Source: DASYKT01 sp035995185 (GTDB taxonomy: Bacteria; Acidobacteriota; Blastocatellia; Pyrinomonadales; Pyrinomonadaceae). From it: a stretch of 64,000 nucleotides of DNA. The notes beneath the pieces were generated by a model. That model was not told the DNA's origin and did not search any database. It was given only the letters and a program-made list of their open reading frames with translations. The translations under genes were made by a program, and so were the position numbers. Shown piece after piece: positions 7,966-16,838 of the stretch. Location: NCBI GenBank assembly GCA_035995185.1, contig DASYKT010000035.1, positions 50,112-114,111 of the forward strand, read 5' to 3'. Within the stretch, counting starts at the first letter, position 1. Each line of letters begins with the position of its first letter.

Positions 7966-9393
7966 TTACGCTGTTTTTAACTTTACCGTAAAGATCGCCC
8001 CACCTGTTTCGCTGTTAGCGGCGGCGAGCGAACCGCCGTGCTGTGAAATTACCCGGTGAGAAAGCGCGAGGCCGATGCCGTGCCCCTTGTCTTTGGTGGT
8101 AAAGAACGGAACGAAGATCATCGGCAGGTCTTTATCGGAAATTCCGTTCCCGGTGTCGGAAATTTCTATCTGCGTCCACTGTTGTTCAGCCTTATCATTT
8201 AACAGAGCACCTTTTACCGAAACTTTTTTTACCGGCGCGTCCGCGGGGATCGCTTCCGCGGCATTTCGCAGCAAATTCAAAAATGTTTGCCTGAGCATTC
8301 GTTCATCGGCTTCGGCAACGCCAAAATCTCCGGAGATCGACAGGGCGACGCCGGCGCCGGTAAATATCTTGCCCAATTCTTTCGCGCATTCATCGATCAG
8401 ATCGGCCAGAGAAACCTCATCCAGGTTAAGCGGTTTGGGCCGCGCAAAATCCAGAAACGCGGTGGTCATTTCCGAAAGGTTTCTCACTTCCAGCAGCAAT
8501 TGCCCGGCGGCAAGTTTTCCCCGCTCGTCGATCTCGATCCTTTGAAAAAGCTGGGCATAGCTTTGCAGCGCTCCGAGAGAATTTTTGAATTCGTGAGCGA
8601 TGCCGGCAGACATTTCTCCGAGGCTTTCGAGATTTTGCTTTAAAGCCAGCTGCTCGCGCAGCTCTTTGACTTCCGTCAGGTCGGCCAGCAGGCAAAGCAC
8701 GCCGTCCTGCATTTCCGCGCGGGAATCGTCGATCGGCGCAACGGTCACGCCCAGCCTGACCAGGCGGTGGCTTGAATTATGGCCGGAAATTTCTTCGCGC
8801 AGAAAAACTTCGCCGCCGGCCAAGCATTTTCCGATCATTTCGGAAAGAGTGGGATAGTTTTTTAGCAGTTCGCTAAAATGGATCCCGGCGGTCTTATGAT
8901 TGATCTCGAGCAGATCGCGGGCCGGGGTGTTGATGGTCTGGGCCAGCCCCTCGCCGTTAAAGGCGATAATGCCCGAAGGCAAACTGGCGACGATCTTTTC
9001 GCTGAACCTTTCCGCGGTGGCCGCCCGGATGCTTACCTCTTCGTTTAGAATTTCCAACTCGCGCTGCTGGTCCTGCAGGCGCGCCAGAACACTCTGAAAG
9101 GTTTCCATCACAAATTCCGATTCGTTCTGCGTTTTCGGCTTGGCGCCCAGATTGGCGATCACCTGCGCCTCGTCGGCAATTTCGCGAAACGGCCGCAGCG
9201 AAACACGCAGGACGATAAAAAACGCGAGCATGGTGAAGACGAAAATGGTGACGATAAAAATGACGGTTGAAGAAGAGCGCGATTCTGTCGGCAGAGAGTT
9301 TAGAAAAGGCACAAACATCACCAGCACCGTCATCAAAATCAAAAAGCCGGTAAGCAAAAGCAGTGGAAGCCTGTAGCGCCTGACAAAACTCAT
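7966..9393 (-). CDS. Sensor histidine kinase, NtrB/PilS-like
   Basis: A 475-aa inner-membrane kinase. Two transmembrane helices (about residues 10-30 and 43-63) bracket a very short periplasmic loop, so it probably senses from within the membrane. A HAMP-like linker and coiled coil, a PAS domain (about 130-240) and the HisKA box with phospho-accepting His267 in AGIAHEFKNSLGALQ follow. The ATPase domain carries NLLRNAAEAIP, DTGNGIS and GHGIGLALSHR. It starts 6 bases after the prepilin peptidase gene ends, so they form an operon. PilS kinases pair with PilR and often neighbour pilus genes, so a role in pilus control is plausible. No response regulator is encoded nearby. Confidence 0.88.
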   Translation of the reverse strand: MSFVRRYRLPLLLLTGFLILMTVLVMFVPFLNSLPTESRSSSTVIFIVTIFVFTMLAFFIVLRVSLRPFREIADEAQVIANLGAKPKTQNESEFVMETFQSVLARLQDQQRELEILNEEVSIRAATAERFSEKIVASLPSGIIAFNGEGLAQTINTPARDLLEINHKTAGIHFSELLKNYPTLSEMIGKCLAGGEVFLREEISGHNSSHRLVRLGVTVAPIDDSRAEMQDGVLCLLADLTEVKELREQLALKQNLESLGEMSAGIAHEFKNSLGALQSYAQLFQRIEIDERGKLAAGQLLLEVRNLSEMTTAFLDFARPKPLNLDEVSLADLIDECAKELGKIFTGAGVALSISGDFGVAEADERMLRQTFLNLLRNAAEAIPADAPVKKVSVKGALLNDKAEQQWTQIEISDTGNGISDKDLPMIFVPFFTTKDKGHGIGLALSHRVISQHGGSLAAANSETGGAIFTVKLKTA

Positions 9394-9399
9394 AAAACT

Positions 9400-10290
9400 T
9401 TAACGCGGGATAAAATTGGCGATGTACCAGGTGATGAGCACTTCGCCCCAGAGGGCGGCGACGAGCGCTCCGATACCGAGAAAAATGCCGAACGGTATTT
9501 GGGTTTGCAGATCTTTTTCTCTTTTAGCGGTGAGTATCGCGACTCCGATAACGGCCCCGCTGACGACGCCGATGCAAAATGTCACCAGGGTCAGGCGCCA
9601 TCCTAAAAGCGCGCCCACGGCAAACATCAATTTAGCATCGCCCATTCCCATTCCTTCCACACCGCGAAGAAGTTTCCAGGTTTTTCCGATCAGCCATATC
9701 ACGCCGCCCCCGGCGAGCGCGCCCAAAACCGCGCCCAGCAGCGAAACGGCCCAGACCGGCCACCCGGTAAGGCCCGAAAGCGGCGCGAATTTCATGTCGC
9801 TGAAATACTCAGCACTAAAAAAGATCGGAAAAATAATTCGCACGGCGAATGAAAAGATCACGCCCGGGTAAGTAATCGCGTTGGGCAGGATCATATTTTC
9901 GGCGTCGATAAAGATCAGCGCCACGATCGCCGCGGCAAAGATAAGATAGACGGGAAGGATCGGCGTCAGATCGAAACGCCAGAAAAATAAAACGAAAATA
10001 AGCGCCGTCAGTAATTCGACCGCCGGATAACGCGCGGAGATCCCGGTTTTACAGTTGCGGCATTTACCGCCGAGTATCAGCCAGCTCAGGATCGGAATAT
10101 TATCGTAACCCTTGATCTTTGCTTTGCATTTCGGGCAGGCAGAATTTGGAAAGACGATAGATTCTTCGGCCGGGACGCGATGGATCACGACGTTAAGAAA
10201 ACTGCCGATGACAGCTCCTATCACAAAAAAGAAGATATAGCCGATGTAATCGGGCAGACCTAAGATGGTTTCAAATTGGGTAAGAAACAT
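9400..10290 (-). CDS. pilD: Type IV prepilin peptidase / N-methyltransferase
   Basis: Inner-membrane aspartic protease that cleaves prepilin leader peptides and methylates the new N-terminus. The 296 aa contain the cytoplasmic loop with two zinc-binding pairs, CPKC (52-55) and CRNC (77-80), as in bifunctional enzymes. About seven further hydrophobic helices and the catalytic GMGMGDAKL motif follow. The open frame extends to 10347, but ATG at 10290 gives the usual short N-terminus before the first helix. It is the first gene of an operon with a sensor kinase. No pilin or assembly ATPase gene is in the window. Confidence 0.92.
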   Translation of the reverse strand: MFLTQFETILGLPDYIGYIFFFVIGAVIGSFLNVVIHRVPAEESIVFPNSACPKCKAKIKGYDNIPILSWLILGGKCRNCKTGISARYPAVELLTALIFVLFFWRFDLTPILPVYLIFAAAIVALIFIDAENMILPNAITYPGVIFSFAVRIIFPIFFSAEYFSDMKFAPLSGLTGWPVWAVSLLGAVLGALAGGGVIWLIGKTWKLLRGVEGMGMGDAKLMFAVGALLGWRLTLVTFCIGVVSGAVIGVAILTAKREKDLQTQIPFGIFLGIGALVAALWGEVLITWYIANFIPR

Positions 10291-10409
10291 TTGTCTATTG
10301 TTTGTTAAGCGGACCGCAAGTGACAATTTCAGCGCGTGTGCAGGCATACTAAATGCCTTTTATATAATAACTTGTTAGCCAAAAAAGGGGAAGAAAAAAT
10401 AGGTGGTGT

Positions 10410-10481
10410 TAGCCACTAATTACACAAATAACACGAATTAAAAAATTATCCATTCGTGTTATTTGTGACATTCGTGGCGAA
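10410..10481. repeat. Dispersed hairpin repeat, family A
   Basis: Left arm GCCACTAATTACACAAATAA followed by CACGAAT; the right arm starts ATTCGTGTTATTTGTGACAT and ends TCGTGGC. The arms match except for a few positions and enclose an AT-rich loop. It lies in the gap between the S41-like gene end and the pilD start. Confidence 0.85.
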
Positions 10482-10525
10482 TAAAGAGCCGTGTACTTTA
10501 CATATTAGGCTAAATTTCTAAGGTT

Positions 10526-12178
10526 CTAAGGACCTTGTTTTAATTTCTTTAGCTGGTCCAGCGAAGAAGGATAAGTGGGGTCGATCTTGAGCGCCTTCTC
10601 ATAGCTTTTGATCGCTTCTTCCTTGTTTCCGACGGCCTGAAAAGCATCGCCCAGGCTATCATAGACATTTGCCGAATTCGGATAGCCTTCGACGTTCAGC
10701 TTGAATATCTTCAGCGCGTCGTCGTTTCTTTTTTGCTGCAGCAGAAAGTATCCGAAGCGATTCATCGGGGCCTGGGTCTCGACAAACCTGTGTTTCGGAT
10801 CGCTCTTGTACGCCCGGTATTTGGCGATGAATTCGGAAATATCCCCGCCCGAGAGCGCGATGGCCTGCAGGTCGGCAAAGCTCGCGCCCGGCCCGTAGTC
10901 TATTACGGCCTGCAGTGCCGGATCACGGCCTGCACGGTAGTCTGCCGATGAAAGTTCAACGGCGATCTCGGGCGCCGTCCAGGTGCGGTCGTCGCGCGGG
11001 TCCATATCCTGCCAGTAAAGCGTCGAAACACGCACTTCCAGTTTGCTGTTCGGCAAAGTGATCGGCCGATTGTCACCGTAGTGGTTGGGATGGCCGGCGG
11101 TCGGCTCGCCGACAAAGATCGCTTTGGTATATTTCTCCAGTTCGTTGACCATATTCTGCGCGGCGGAAAACGTCTGCCGCCCGGTGATAACAAACAGCCG
11201 GCCTCTTTCATCGAGCTTTGATTTGATCAGGCCGATTACCACGGGGCGATTCAAGCCGTTATTGCCGCCGCCATTGTTTCGCAGGTCGATGACAAACTTG
11301 TCCACCGGATTTGCCGCGGCAAAATCCATCACGCGCCCGTAAAAGGCCGCGACCGTTTCATCGGGCTTGTTGCCGATCTGGTTATGCTTGACGTAGAGCA
11401 GCTTTTGGTCCTTCAGGTATTCGAACCAGTACATGTCTTCCGGGTGTTTGCGGTAAAGCGCGCGCTCGGCGGTCCCGGCCGCGTCAGCCCAGTCCGCCGG
11501 CGTCTCTAAAAGCTGGTGCAGGCTAAGAGACGGCTTGATATTTACCGACTGTTCTTTACCACCGGTTTCGATCACCAGTTTCAGGTTTTGCTTGTCTTCG
11601 TTTATTTTTAACCCGGCCAGCAATTCGGGAACGGAGAGAAAGACGGGAGCGAGATCTTTCGCGCCCATTTCGTTGTCGGAAAACGCTATCGTGCCGGCAA
11701 GTTTTAGCGCTTCCCCGGCGCTTAGATCTCCTATTCTAACGACCTTCGCCCCGACGAGCCCTGCGTATTCAGGCGCGGCTTTTTGAATGAACAAACCGTC
11801 GGAATAAAGATAAAATTTGAGAGGGAAAATGCCCGAGCGAAAATAGGCCTGCGGGTAGAGGTTGGTGTGGCCGTCGCGTACCTTGGCCACCACTTTCATA
11901 AACCCCGTGATTATCTGGTCTTCGGTAAGCGATGGAATGCGCGCGCTCAGCGATCTTACTTCGTCGTCGAAATCTTCTTTTTTCACCCGGCGAAAGAGAT
12001 TCGGATGCTGCTTTGCCATGCGCTCGGTCAAAAACTGCAGATCGGCCTGCCACTCGGCGGCGGTGAATTTCGCTGACGCTGATTGGGCTGCCTGGGTAAA
12101 AACAGGCGCCGGGACGGAAAACAAAAAGACAAAGGCAAGCAAAATAAAGCACGCGGGCGTGAAAGTTTTATTCAACAT
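10526..12178 (-). CDS. S41-like peptidase with C-terminal TPR
   Basis: A secreted protein of about 550 aa with a signal peptide (MLNKTFTPACFILLAFVFLF, cleavage near VFTQA). Residues about 35-440 resemble tail-specific (S41) proteases: the N-terminal helical domain, VRDGHTN, KFVIDLRNNGGG, and TGRQTFSAAQNMV where the catalytic serine is expected, followed by FVGEPTAG. No clear PDZ domain is seen. The C-terminus has two TPR units (NVYDSLGDAFQAVGNKEEAI...). The open frame extends upstream to 12340 through the tRNA gene, which gives a spurious N-terminus; ATG at 12178 is the true start. Substrate unknown. Confidence 0.82.
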   Translation of the reverse strand: MLNKTFTPACFILLAFVFLFSVPAPVFTQAAQSASAKFTAAEWQADLQFLTERMAKQHPNLFRRVKKEDFDDEVRSLSARIPSLTEDQIITGFMKVVAKVRDGHTNLYPQAYFRSGIFPLKFYLYSDGLFIQKAAPEYAGLVGAKVVRIGDLSAGEALKLAGTIAFSDNEMGAKDLAPVFLSVPELLAGLKINEDKQNLKLVIETGGKEQSVNIKPSLSLHQLLETPADWADAAGTAERALYRKHPEDMYWFEYLKDQKLLYVKHNQIGNKPDETVAAFYGRVMDFAAANPVDKFVIDLRNNGGGNNGLNRPVVIGLIKSKLDERGRLFVITGRQTFSAAQNMVNELEKYTKAIFVGEPTAGHPNHYGDNRPITLPNSKLEVRVSTLYWQDMDPRDDRTWTAPEIAVELSSADYRAGRDPALQAVIDYGPGASFADLQAIALSGGDISEFIAKYRAYKSDPKHRFVETQAPMNRFGYFLLQQKRNDDALKIFKLNVEGYPNSANVYDSLGDAFQAVGNKEEAIKSYEKALKIDPTYPSSLDQLKKLKQGP

Positions 12179-12279
12179 AATGATCTTTATATCCCTACCG
12201 GAGTAAACACCGCGGGGATAATTTGTCTGACAGCTTAATGTGTTGTACGAAGTGGGATAAGGGCAAGTTTCACGGAAAT

Positions 12280-12355
12280 TGGTGGGTCGTGCTGGGCTCG
12301 AACCAGCGACCCGTTGATTAAGAGTCAACTGCTCTGCCAACTGAGCTAACGACCC
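12280..12355 (-). tRNA. tRNA-Lys (CTT)
   Basis: On the minus strand the 76-nt cloverleaf reads from GGGTCGT to ACGACCC plus A and an encoded CCA. The D stem is GCTC/GAGC, the anticodon stem GTTGA/TCAAC encloses the loop CTCTTAA with anticodon CTT, and the T arm is GCTGG-TTCGAGC-CCAGC. All stems pair perfectly. A promoter with a perfect -10 lies 24 bases upstream. No integrase or duplicated tRNA end is visible nearby. Confidence 0.97.
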
Positions 12356-12378
12356 CCACCAAATCTGTGAAGCTATTG

Positions 12379-12406
12379 ATTATAGCAAAGTTTGCGGTTG
12401 ATTCAA
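12379..12406 (-). promoter_or_regulatory. Sigma-70 type promoter for tRNA-Lys
   Basis: On the minus strand TTGAAT, a 16-base spacer and TATAAT (a perfect -10) lie just upstream of the tRNA. Predicted transcription begins about 15 bases before the mature 5' end. Confidence 0.7.
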
Positions 12407-12420
12407 GCGAGGCGCGCCGG

Positions 12421-12503
12421 TTCTTATCTCCCATCTTTTATCTCTCATTTTTCATCTATTCCGAAGTTAATTTTCCGAAATAGATGAGAGATGAGAGAGG
12501 ATA
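12421..12503. repeat. Imperfect inverted repeat, family H
   Basis: Arms of TCTCTCATTTTTCATCTATT plus CCG and CCGAAATAGATGAGAGATGA enclose a short AT-rich loop. A related AGATGATA palindrome with the same CTATTCCG end occurs at 57790-57870. The rest of the gap before the kinase gene shows nothing recognisable. Confidence 0.6.
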
Positions 12504-12617
12504 ACTAATAGATTAAATAAATGCGGAACCCGCTTCGTGGCGGTCGTGTTTCTGCCGGGGAACCGTGCTATTCTTTTGCAAAAGAACGTTTCTAAACCGT
12601 TCAAGTTAAAGAGAAAA

Positions 12618-14234
12618 ATGCGCGAATGCCCAAAATGCGAGCTTTGTTTTAACGAGGATATTCTCTTCTGCCCGCACGACAGCGCCGAGACCCGCCATAC
12701 CCTGCCCGGCACCACTCTGCTGGCCGGGCGATACCTGCTGGAAAAAAAGATCGGGCGCGGCGCGATGGGGCAGGTTTATGTGGCGCGCGATGAAAATCTG
12801 GGAACCCGCAAGGTGGCGGTGAAAACCGTTCGCCAGGATTTTTTGAATAGTGAAAGCCTGCAGGAAGGCGAGGCGATCGCGCGGTTCGAGCGCGAGGCCC
12901 GTTCGGCGGCGTCGATCCGCCATCCGAATGTGGTGGACGTGACCGACTTCGGTAAGACCGACGACGGTGTTTTTTATCTCGTCATGGAATATGTCGAAGG
13001 GGAGACCCTGCATAAACTCCTGCGCCGCGAGGGAACCCTGACCACCAAACGCGCGCTGCATTTGCTCAAGCAAGTTGCCGCCGGAGTCGACGCGGCGCAC
13101 GATGCGGGAATTCTGCACCGCGACTTAAAACCCGCCAATATCTTTTTGATGTACACGGGCAAAAAAGGCGGCGAATCTTCCCCATCTTCCGACGACGGTT
13201 TTGTAAAAGTCGGTGATTTCGGGTTGGCAAAGATAGTGAACCAGGCGGCTGAGAATGCAGCCACGGAAATCGGGCCGGAATCGCGGGGGATCGTGGGAAC
13301 GCCGGAGTTCATGGCGCCGGAGCAGATGCAGCATGACGCGCAACTCGATATCCGCGCGGACATTTACGCTCTGGGCAGCATCGCTTATCTGATGCTGGGC
13401 GGGAAAACTCCTTTTACCGGCGATCTTCCCCAACTGGTGGCGCAGAAACTGATGGAAAAACCGGCGCTGCTTTCGGCCATTCGCTCGGACATTCCTTTTG
13501 AAGTCGAGGATGCCGTGATGAAAGCGCTGGAGACCGACCCGGCGGCGCGTTCGGAAAGTGTTTCGGCGTGGCTGGAGGAATTTGAAAAAGCGGTCAATAG
13601 CAGTGACGAAAAGCCGGATGGCGGCATGGCGCGCCTGGTGATAATGGCCCCGGTCGGGTCGGAAGTTTATATCGATGATGAAAGGCGGGGAAGTGTCGGG
13701 AGTTCCGGGAGGCTGGTGCTGACCACCATCCCGGCCGGCCAGCACATTTTGCGCGTCTCACTCGTCGGCAGTAAAGACGACGAACGGCTGATTGAAATGA
13801 GAGAGGGAGCATCCGAGCAGGTGATCCAGGCAAACCTTCATCGCGGCGGCACGCCCAGCAGTCCTTCGTCTTCGTACGGCACCGCCGGATATCCAAGCTC
13901 TCTGCCGGATATCGTAAGCTGCTCGAAATGCGGCGCCCGGTTCGCCTCTGGCGTGAAATTTTGCGGGCGCTGCGGCAATACCTCGTTCATGACCATTAGC
14001 CAGCCGTCGATATCGGGTACAAACAGTGTTTCTTGCCCCCGGTGTTCGCTGCGGCTGCCGCTTTTAACAAAATTTTGCGGAAGGTGTGGATACAGAATAA
14101 CGGCGGGTACGCTGCAGACGCAGAGTTCGCTGCAGCACCAGGCGCCGCGCCGCGTTGAGGTCTTGTGTGGAAAATGCCGCACGGGCTATCCGGCCGGAAC
14201 AAAATTTTGCGGGCGCTGCGGTATACCGCTTTAG
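12618..14234 (+). CDS. Serine/threonine protein kinase with zinc ribbons and PEGA-like domain
   Basis: A 538-aa cytoplasmic Hanks-type kinase. An N-terminal zinc ribbon (CPKCELC and CPHD, residues 4-21) precedes the kinase domain. There, the glycine loop is GRGAMGQVY, the ATP lysine is Lys69, the catalytic loop is HRDLKPAN (167-174), DFG is at 200-202 and GTPEFMAPEQ marks the activation loop end. A PEGA-like beta domain (ARLVIMAPVGSEVYIDDERR, about 365-425) follows, then three CxxC...CGRCG zinc ribbons at the C-terminus. There is no transmembrane segment, unusual for PEGA-carrying kinases. ATG at 12618 is preferred to a GTG at 12537, since it starts exactly at the zinc ribbon. It is followed by a second zinc-ribbon protein and an FHA kinase on the same strand. 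Confidence 0.9.
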   Translation: MRECPKCELCFNEDILFCPHDSAETRHTLPGTTLLAGRYLLEKKIGRGAMGQVYVARDENLGTRKVAVKTVRQDFLNSESLQEGEAIARFEREARSAASIRHPNVVDVTDFGKTDDGVFYLVMEYVEGETLHKLLRREGTLTTKRALHLLKQVAAGVDAAHDAGILHRDLKPANIFLMYTGKKGGESSPSSDDGFVKVGDFGLAKIVNQAAENAATEIGPESRGIVGTPEFMAPEQMQHDAQLDIRADIYALGSIAYLMLGGKTPFTGDLPQLVAQKLMEKPALLSAIRSDIPFEVEDAVMKALETDPAARSESVSAWLEEFEKAVNSSDEKPDGGMARLVIMAPVGSEVYIDDERRGSVGSSGRLVLTTIPAGQHILRVSLVGSKDDERLIEMREGASEQVIQANLHRGGTPSSPSSSYGTAGYPSSLPDIVSCSKCGARFASGVKFCGRCGNTSFMTISQPSISGTNSVSCPRCSLRLPLLTKFCGRCGYRITAGTLQTQSSLQHQAPRRVEVLCGKCRTGYPAGTKFCGRCGIPL

Positions 14235-14300
14235 CTGAAAAAAAGGGAATTGGCATATAATATATGCGCTGACTAGAAGAATGCGAAGGATCTCGTAATT

Positions 14301-15278
14301 ATGAAAAAATGTCCCAGCTGCGGAAGGACCTACACCGACCCCGCGCTAAATTTTTGCCTGCAGGATGGCACTGTTTTAGAACAGGAAATGGTATCCACTT
14401 TTGGTAATGAGGAAACGGTGGTGATCGGACAAAGCCCCTCGACCAATCCGGGAGGATCGCCTTACGGCAGTTCGCCAAACAATCCCCCGCCGACCTGGCA
14501 GGCTTCTCCATATGCGGTCGCACACCCGCAGCCGCGCAAGCGCAAGTCGCGCGCCTGGATTTGGATATTACTGAGTTTTTTTGCCATCTGTTTATTCGGA
14601 GTGGTAGGCTTTGCCGGATTTCTGGTCTACCTGGGAATGAAAATAGACAAGGAAGCGAAGAATAAAGACCGGGCGGTGAGCAATAACACCAATAAAAAAT
14701 GGAACGGCGCTAACAAACCCGACAAAGTTCCCGGTGAGGCCAAAAAAGTAGATTTTTCCGCGTTTACAACGGGAACCCTTAGCTATGGAAAGGTCGAATA
14801 TAAAGACAACCAGCTGACCGTAACCAGCACTAAACCCGATACCTATACCGTTATTACTACCGGGAAAAGCTATTTGACGAACGACGGGATCATCCGGGTG
14901 ACGGTAAAAAACCCGTCGAAGGGAAATTCCAAGCTTGGTTTTGGCGTGGTGGTAAACGCCAGCCCGGTGAAACCCCTGCTGAAGGATTATGCGTTTTTGA
15001 TCCGGACCGGCGACAAGCCTGGTTACAGGATCGTCAGGCACCTGGCGTCCATTGAAACGGATATCGGGGATTGGGTGCCGAGCAGCGCGATCGACGGCGG
15101 CGATGACGATAACGAGCTCGAGGTAAGAGACGAAGGCTCAAAGCTGTCTTTTTACATCAACGACGATTTTGTCACCTCGATCGACGATGAATACGGGAGC
15201 GCCACCAGCGTAGGCGGGATCTATGCGGGCGACAATATTCCGATCGTTTTCTCAGACTTTGAAGTCGAAGCGAAGTAG
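14301..15278 (+). CDS. Zinc-ribbon membrane protein with LamG/DUF1080-like extracytoplasmic domain
   Basis: A 325-aa protein. The N-terminal zinc ribbon (CPSCGRTYTDPALNFCLQDG) is almost the same as that of the preceding kinase. A proline-rich linker, one transmembrane helix (about residues 88-112, WILLSFFAICLFGVVGFAGF) and a charged linker follow. The C-terminal beta-rich domain (about 150-325) resembles jelly-roll folds such as DUF1080, ending VGGIYAGDNIPIVFSDFEVE. A cytoplasmic zinc ribbon joined to an outer ligand-binding domain would suit a sensor or kinase partner; that is inference. It starts 66 bases after the kinase gene. Confidence 0.7.
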   Translation: MKKCPSCGRTYTDPALNFCLQDGTVLEQEMVSTFGNEETVVIGQSPSTNPGGSPYGSSPNNPPPTWQASPYAVAHPQPRKRKSRAWIWILLSFFAICLFGVVGFAGFLVYLGMKIDKEAKNKDRAVSNNTNKKWNGANKPDKVPGEAKKVDFSAFTTGTLSYGKVEYKDNQLTVTSTKPDTYTVITTGKSYLTNDGIIRVTVKNPSKGNSKLGFGVVVNASPVKPLLKDYAFLIRTGDKPGYRIVRHLASIETDIGDWVPSSAIDGGDDDNELEVRDEGSKLSFYINDDFVTSIDDEYGSATSVGGIYAGDNIPIVFSDFEVEAK

Positions 15279-15305
15279 GGGCTTAGTGCATTCGTGTGTG
15301 TAACG

Positions 15306-15435
15306 GGTCAGTACCGGGAACGTAGTGACCGGCTTTGAGCGAAGCGAATTGTAATTTGGACTGGCAGCTAATTTAATATACTGAAGAATACTCGCTAACG
15401 CTCGTAAGCCGGTCACTACGTTCCCGGTACTGACC
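15306..15435. repeat. MITE-like element, family C, 30-bp perfect terminal inverted repeats
   Basis: The left arm begins GGTCAGTACCGGGAACGTAG and the right arm ends CTACGTTCCCGGTACTGACC. The 30-base arms are perfectly complementary and flank about 70 bases of unrelated sequence. Similar elements lie at 35490-35599 and 40304-40416, and a lone arm at 40507. No open reading frame is inside. Confidence 0.9.
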
Positions 15436-15548
15436 TCATTGCATAAACCATCAACACCGCAAGGGTTTAAATGCCACTTTAAGTTGATGCATGTAATCCA
15501 TTAATAACATAGAGATTAGCTTTCAATCTATTTTATCAGGTTTTTCAA

Positions 15549-16838
15549 ATGAAGATAACGTTAAAGGTTGTGTCCGGGCCGCATGCCGGACGCGAGTTCA
15601 CCTTTGACCAGCCGGACAATTTTCTTATCGGCCGCACTCCCCAGGCCCATCTGTCCCTGCCGGGCGACCGGTTTTTTTCCCGCCATCACTGCCTGATAGA
15701 GATCGTCCCGCCGCAGTGTTTTCTGCGCGACCTGGGTTCGACCAATGGCACATTCGTAAACGGCAAACCGGTCCATTCGGCCTATCTTCGCAGCGGCGAC
15801 CAGATCCAGGGCGGCGCCACCGTTTTGCGGGTTGAATCGATAGCGGATGATAGCGCCGGTGTTCACAACCCAGCGCGGACATCGGAGGTCACGGTTCAAT
15901 GCCTGAACTGCGGGCTGCTGTCTAAAACCGAAGGCACGACGCAGGATGGGAAATTGTCGTTCATCTGCGAAGAATGCCGCGCCAGGTTAAAGAACGCTCC
16001 GCAGCCGGTGCCGGGATATGAAATGGTCAGGTTATTGGGACAGGGCGGCATGGGCACGGTGATGCTGGCGCGCGAATTAAAAAGCGGGAACGCGGTCGCC
16101 ATTAAAACCCTGCTGCCCGAAACGGCGGTGAGCGAGCAATCGATGCGCCGCTTCCTGCGCGAGATAAAAGTAGTCTCGTCCCTGACCCACCCGAACATCG
16201 TCAGGTATATCGAACACGGGACGCACGGTGGCGTTATCTACCTGGTCAGCGAATTTATCGAAGGCAGTGACGTATCGAAGCTGGTAAAGATGCGCGGCGG
16301 AAGATTGAACTATCGCGAGGTGGGCAGAATAACCGAGCAGGTTTTAGACGCGTTGGAGTATGCGCATAAAAAAGAATTTGTTCATCGTGACATCAAGGAC
16401 CAGAATATTTTGCTCGAGGGAAATTATCCGCACGTAAGCGCAAAGCTCACGGATTTTGGCCTGGCGAAAAGTTTCCGGCAGACGGGGTTGAGCGGTGTGA
16501 CGATGGCCGGCGACGTGGCGGGTACGATCGCCTATATGCCGCCGGAGCAGGTGCGCGATTTTCGCAACGTGCTGCCGACTTCGGATATTTATTCGATGGG
16601 GATGACCGCTTATAGTATGCTGACCGGCAGACACGCTTTGAATCTTTCTCCAAAGGCGGGCATCGCCGAAACCGTAAAGGCTATTTTCGAGCGTCCGACC
16701 GACCCGGTCAAAACTTATGTTACGGATGTGCCGGAAGGTTTTGCCGCGATCATCGAAAAAGCGATGGCGAAAGAACCGGAGAAACGTTGGAGTTCGGCGG
16801 CGGAAATGCGGGCGGCGATACTAAAGTTTTTGAGTTGA
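15549..16838 (+). CDS. FHA-domain serine/threonine protein kinase
   Basis: A 429-aa protein that joins a phosphothreonine-reading domain to a kinase. The N-terminal FHA domain (about residues 1-95) has Arg29 in LIGRTP, SRHH at 44-47 and DLGSTNGTFVNG at 61-72. A zinc ribbon with CLNC (118-121) and CEEC (140-143) links it to the kinase domain. That domain has GQGGMGTV, ATP lysine Lys186, VHRDIKDQN with catalytic Asp281, DFGLAKS and GTIAYMPPEQ. No membrane helix is seen. FHA fused to the kinase allows it to bind its own or other kinases' phosphorylated targets, perhaps the kinase two genes upstream. Its end overlaps the convergent glycosyltransferase by 18 bases. Confidence 0.92.
   Translation: MKITLKVVSGPHAGREFTFDQPDNFLIGRTPQAHLSLPGDRFFSRHHCLIEIVPPQCFLRDLGSTNGTFVNGKPVHSAYLRSGDQIQGGATVLRVESIADDSAGVHNPARTSEVTVQCLNCGLLSKTEGTTQDGKLSFICEECRARLKNAPQPVPGYEMVRLLGQGGMGTVMLARELKSGNAVAIKTLLPETAVSEQSMRRFLREIKVVSSLTHPNIVRYIEHGTHGGVIYLVSEFIEGSDVSKLVKMRGGRLNYREVGRITEQVLDALEYAHKKEFVHRDIKDQNILLEGNYPHVSAKLTDFGLAKSFRQTGLSGVTMAGDVAGTIAYMPPEQVRDFRNVLPTSDIYSMGMTAYSMLTGRHALNLSPKAGIAETVKAIFERPTDPVKTYVTDVPEGFAAIIEKAMAKEPEKRWSSAAEMRAAILKFLS

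Noticed and set aside
12179..12340. N-terminal extension of the S41-like protein (begins AEQLTLNQRVAGSSPARPT)
   Set aside because: It is a translation of the tRNA-Lys gene, a well-known artefact; a signal peptide starts at 12178.
12280..12355. tRNA-Lys as an integration site for a mobile island
   Set aside because: No integrase gene and no second copy of the tRNA 3' end could be found by eye in the window.
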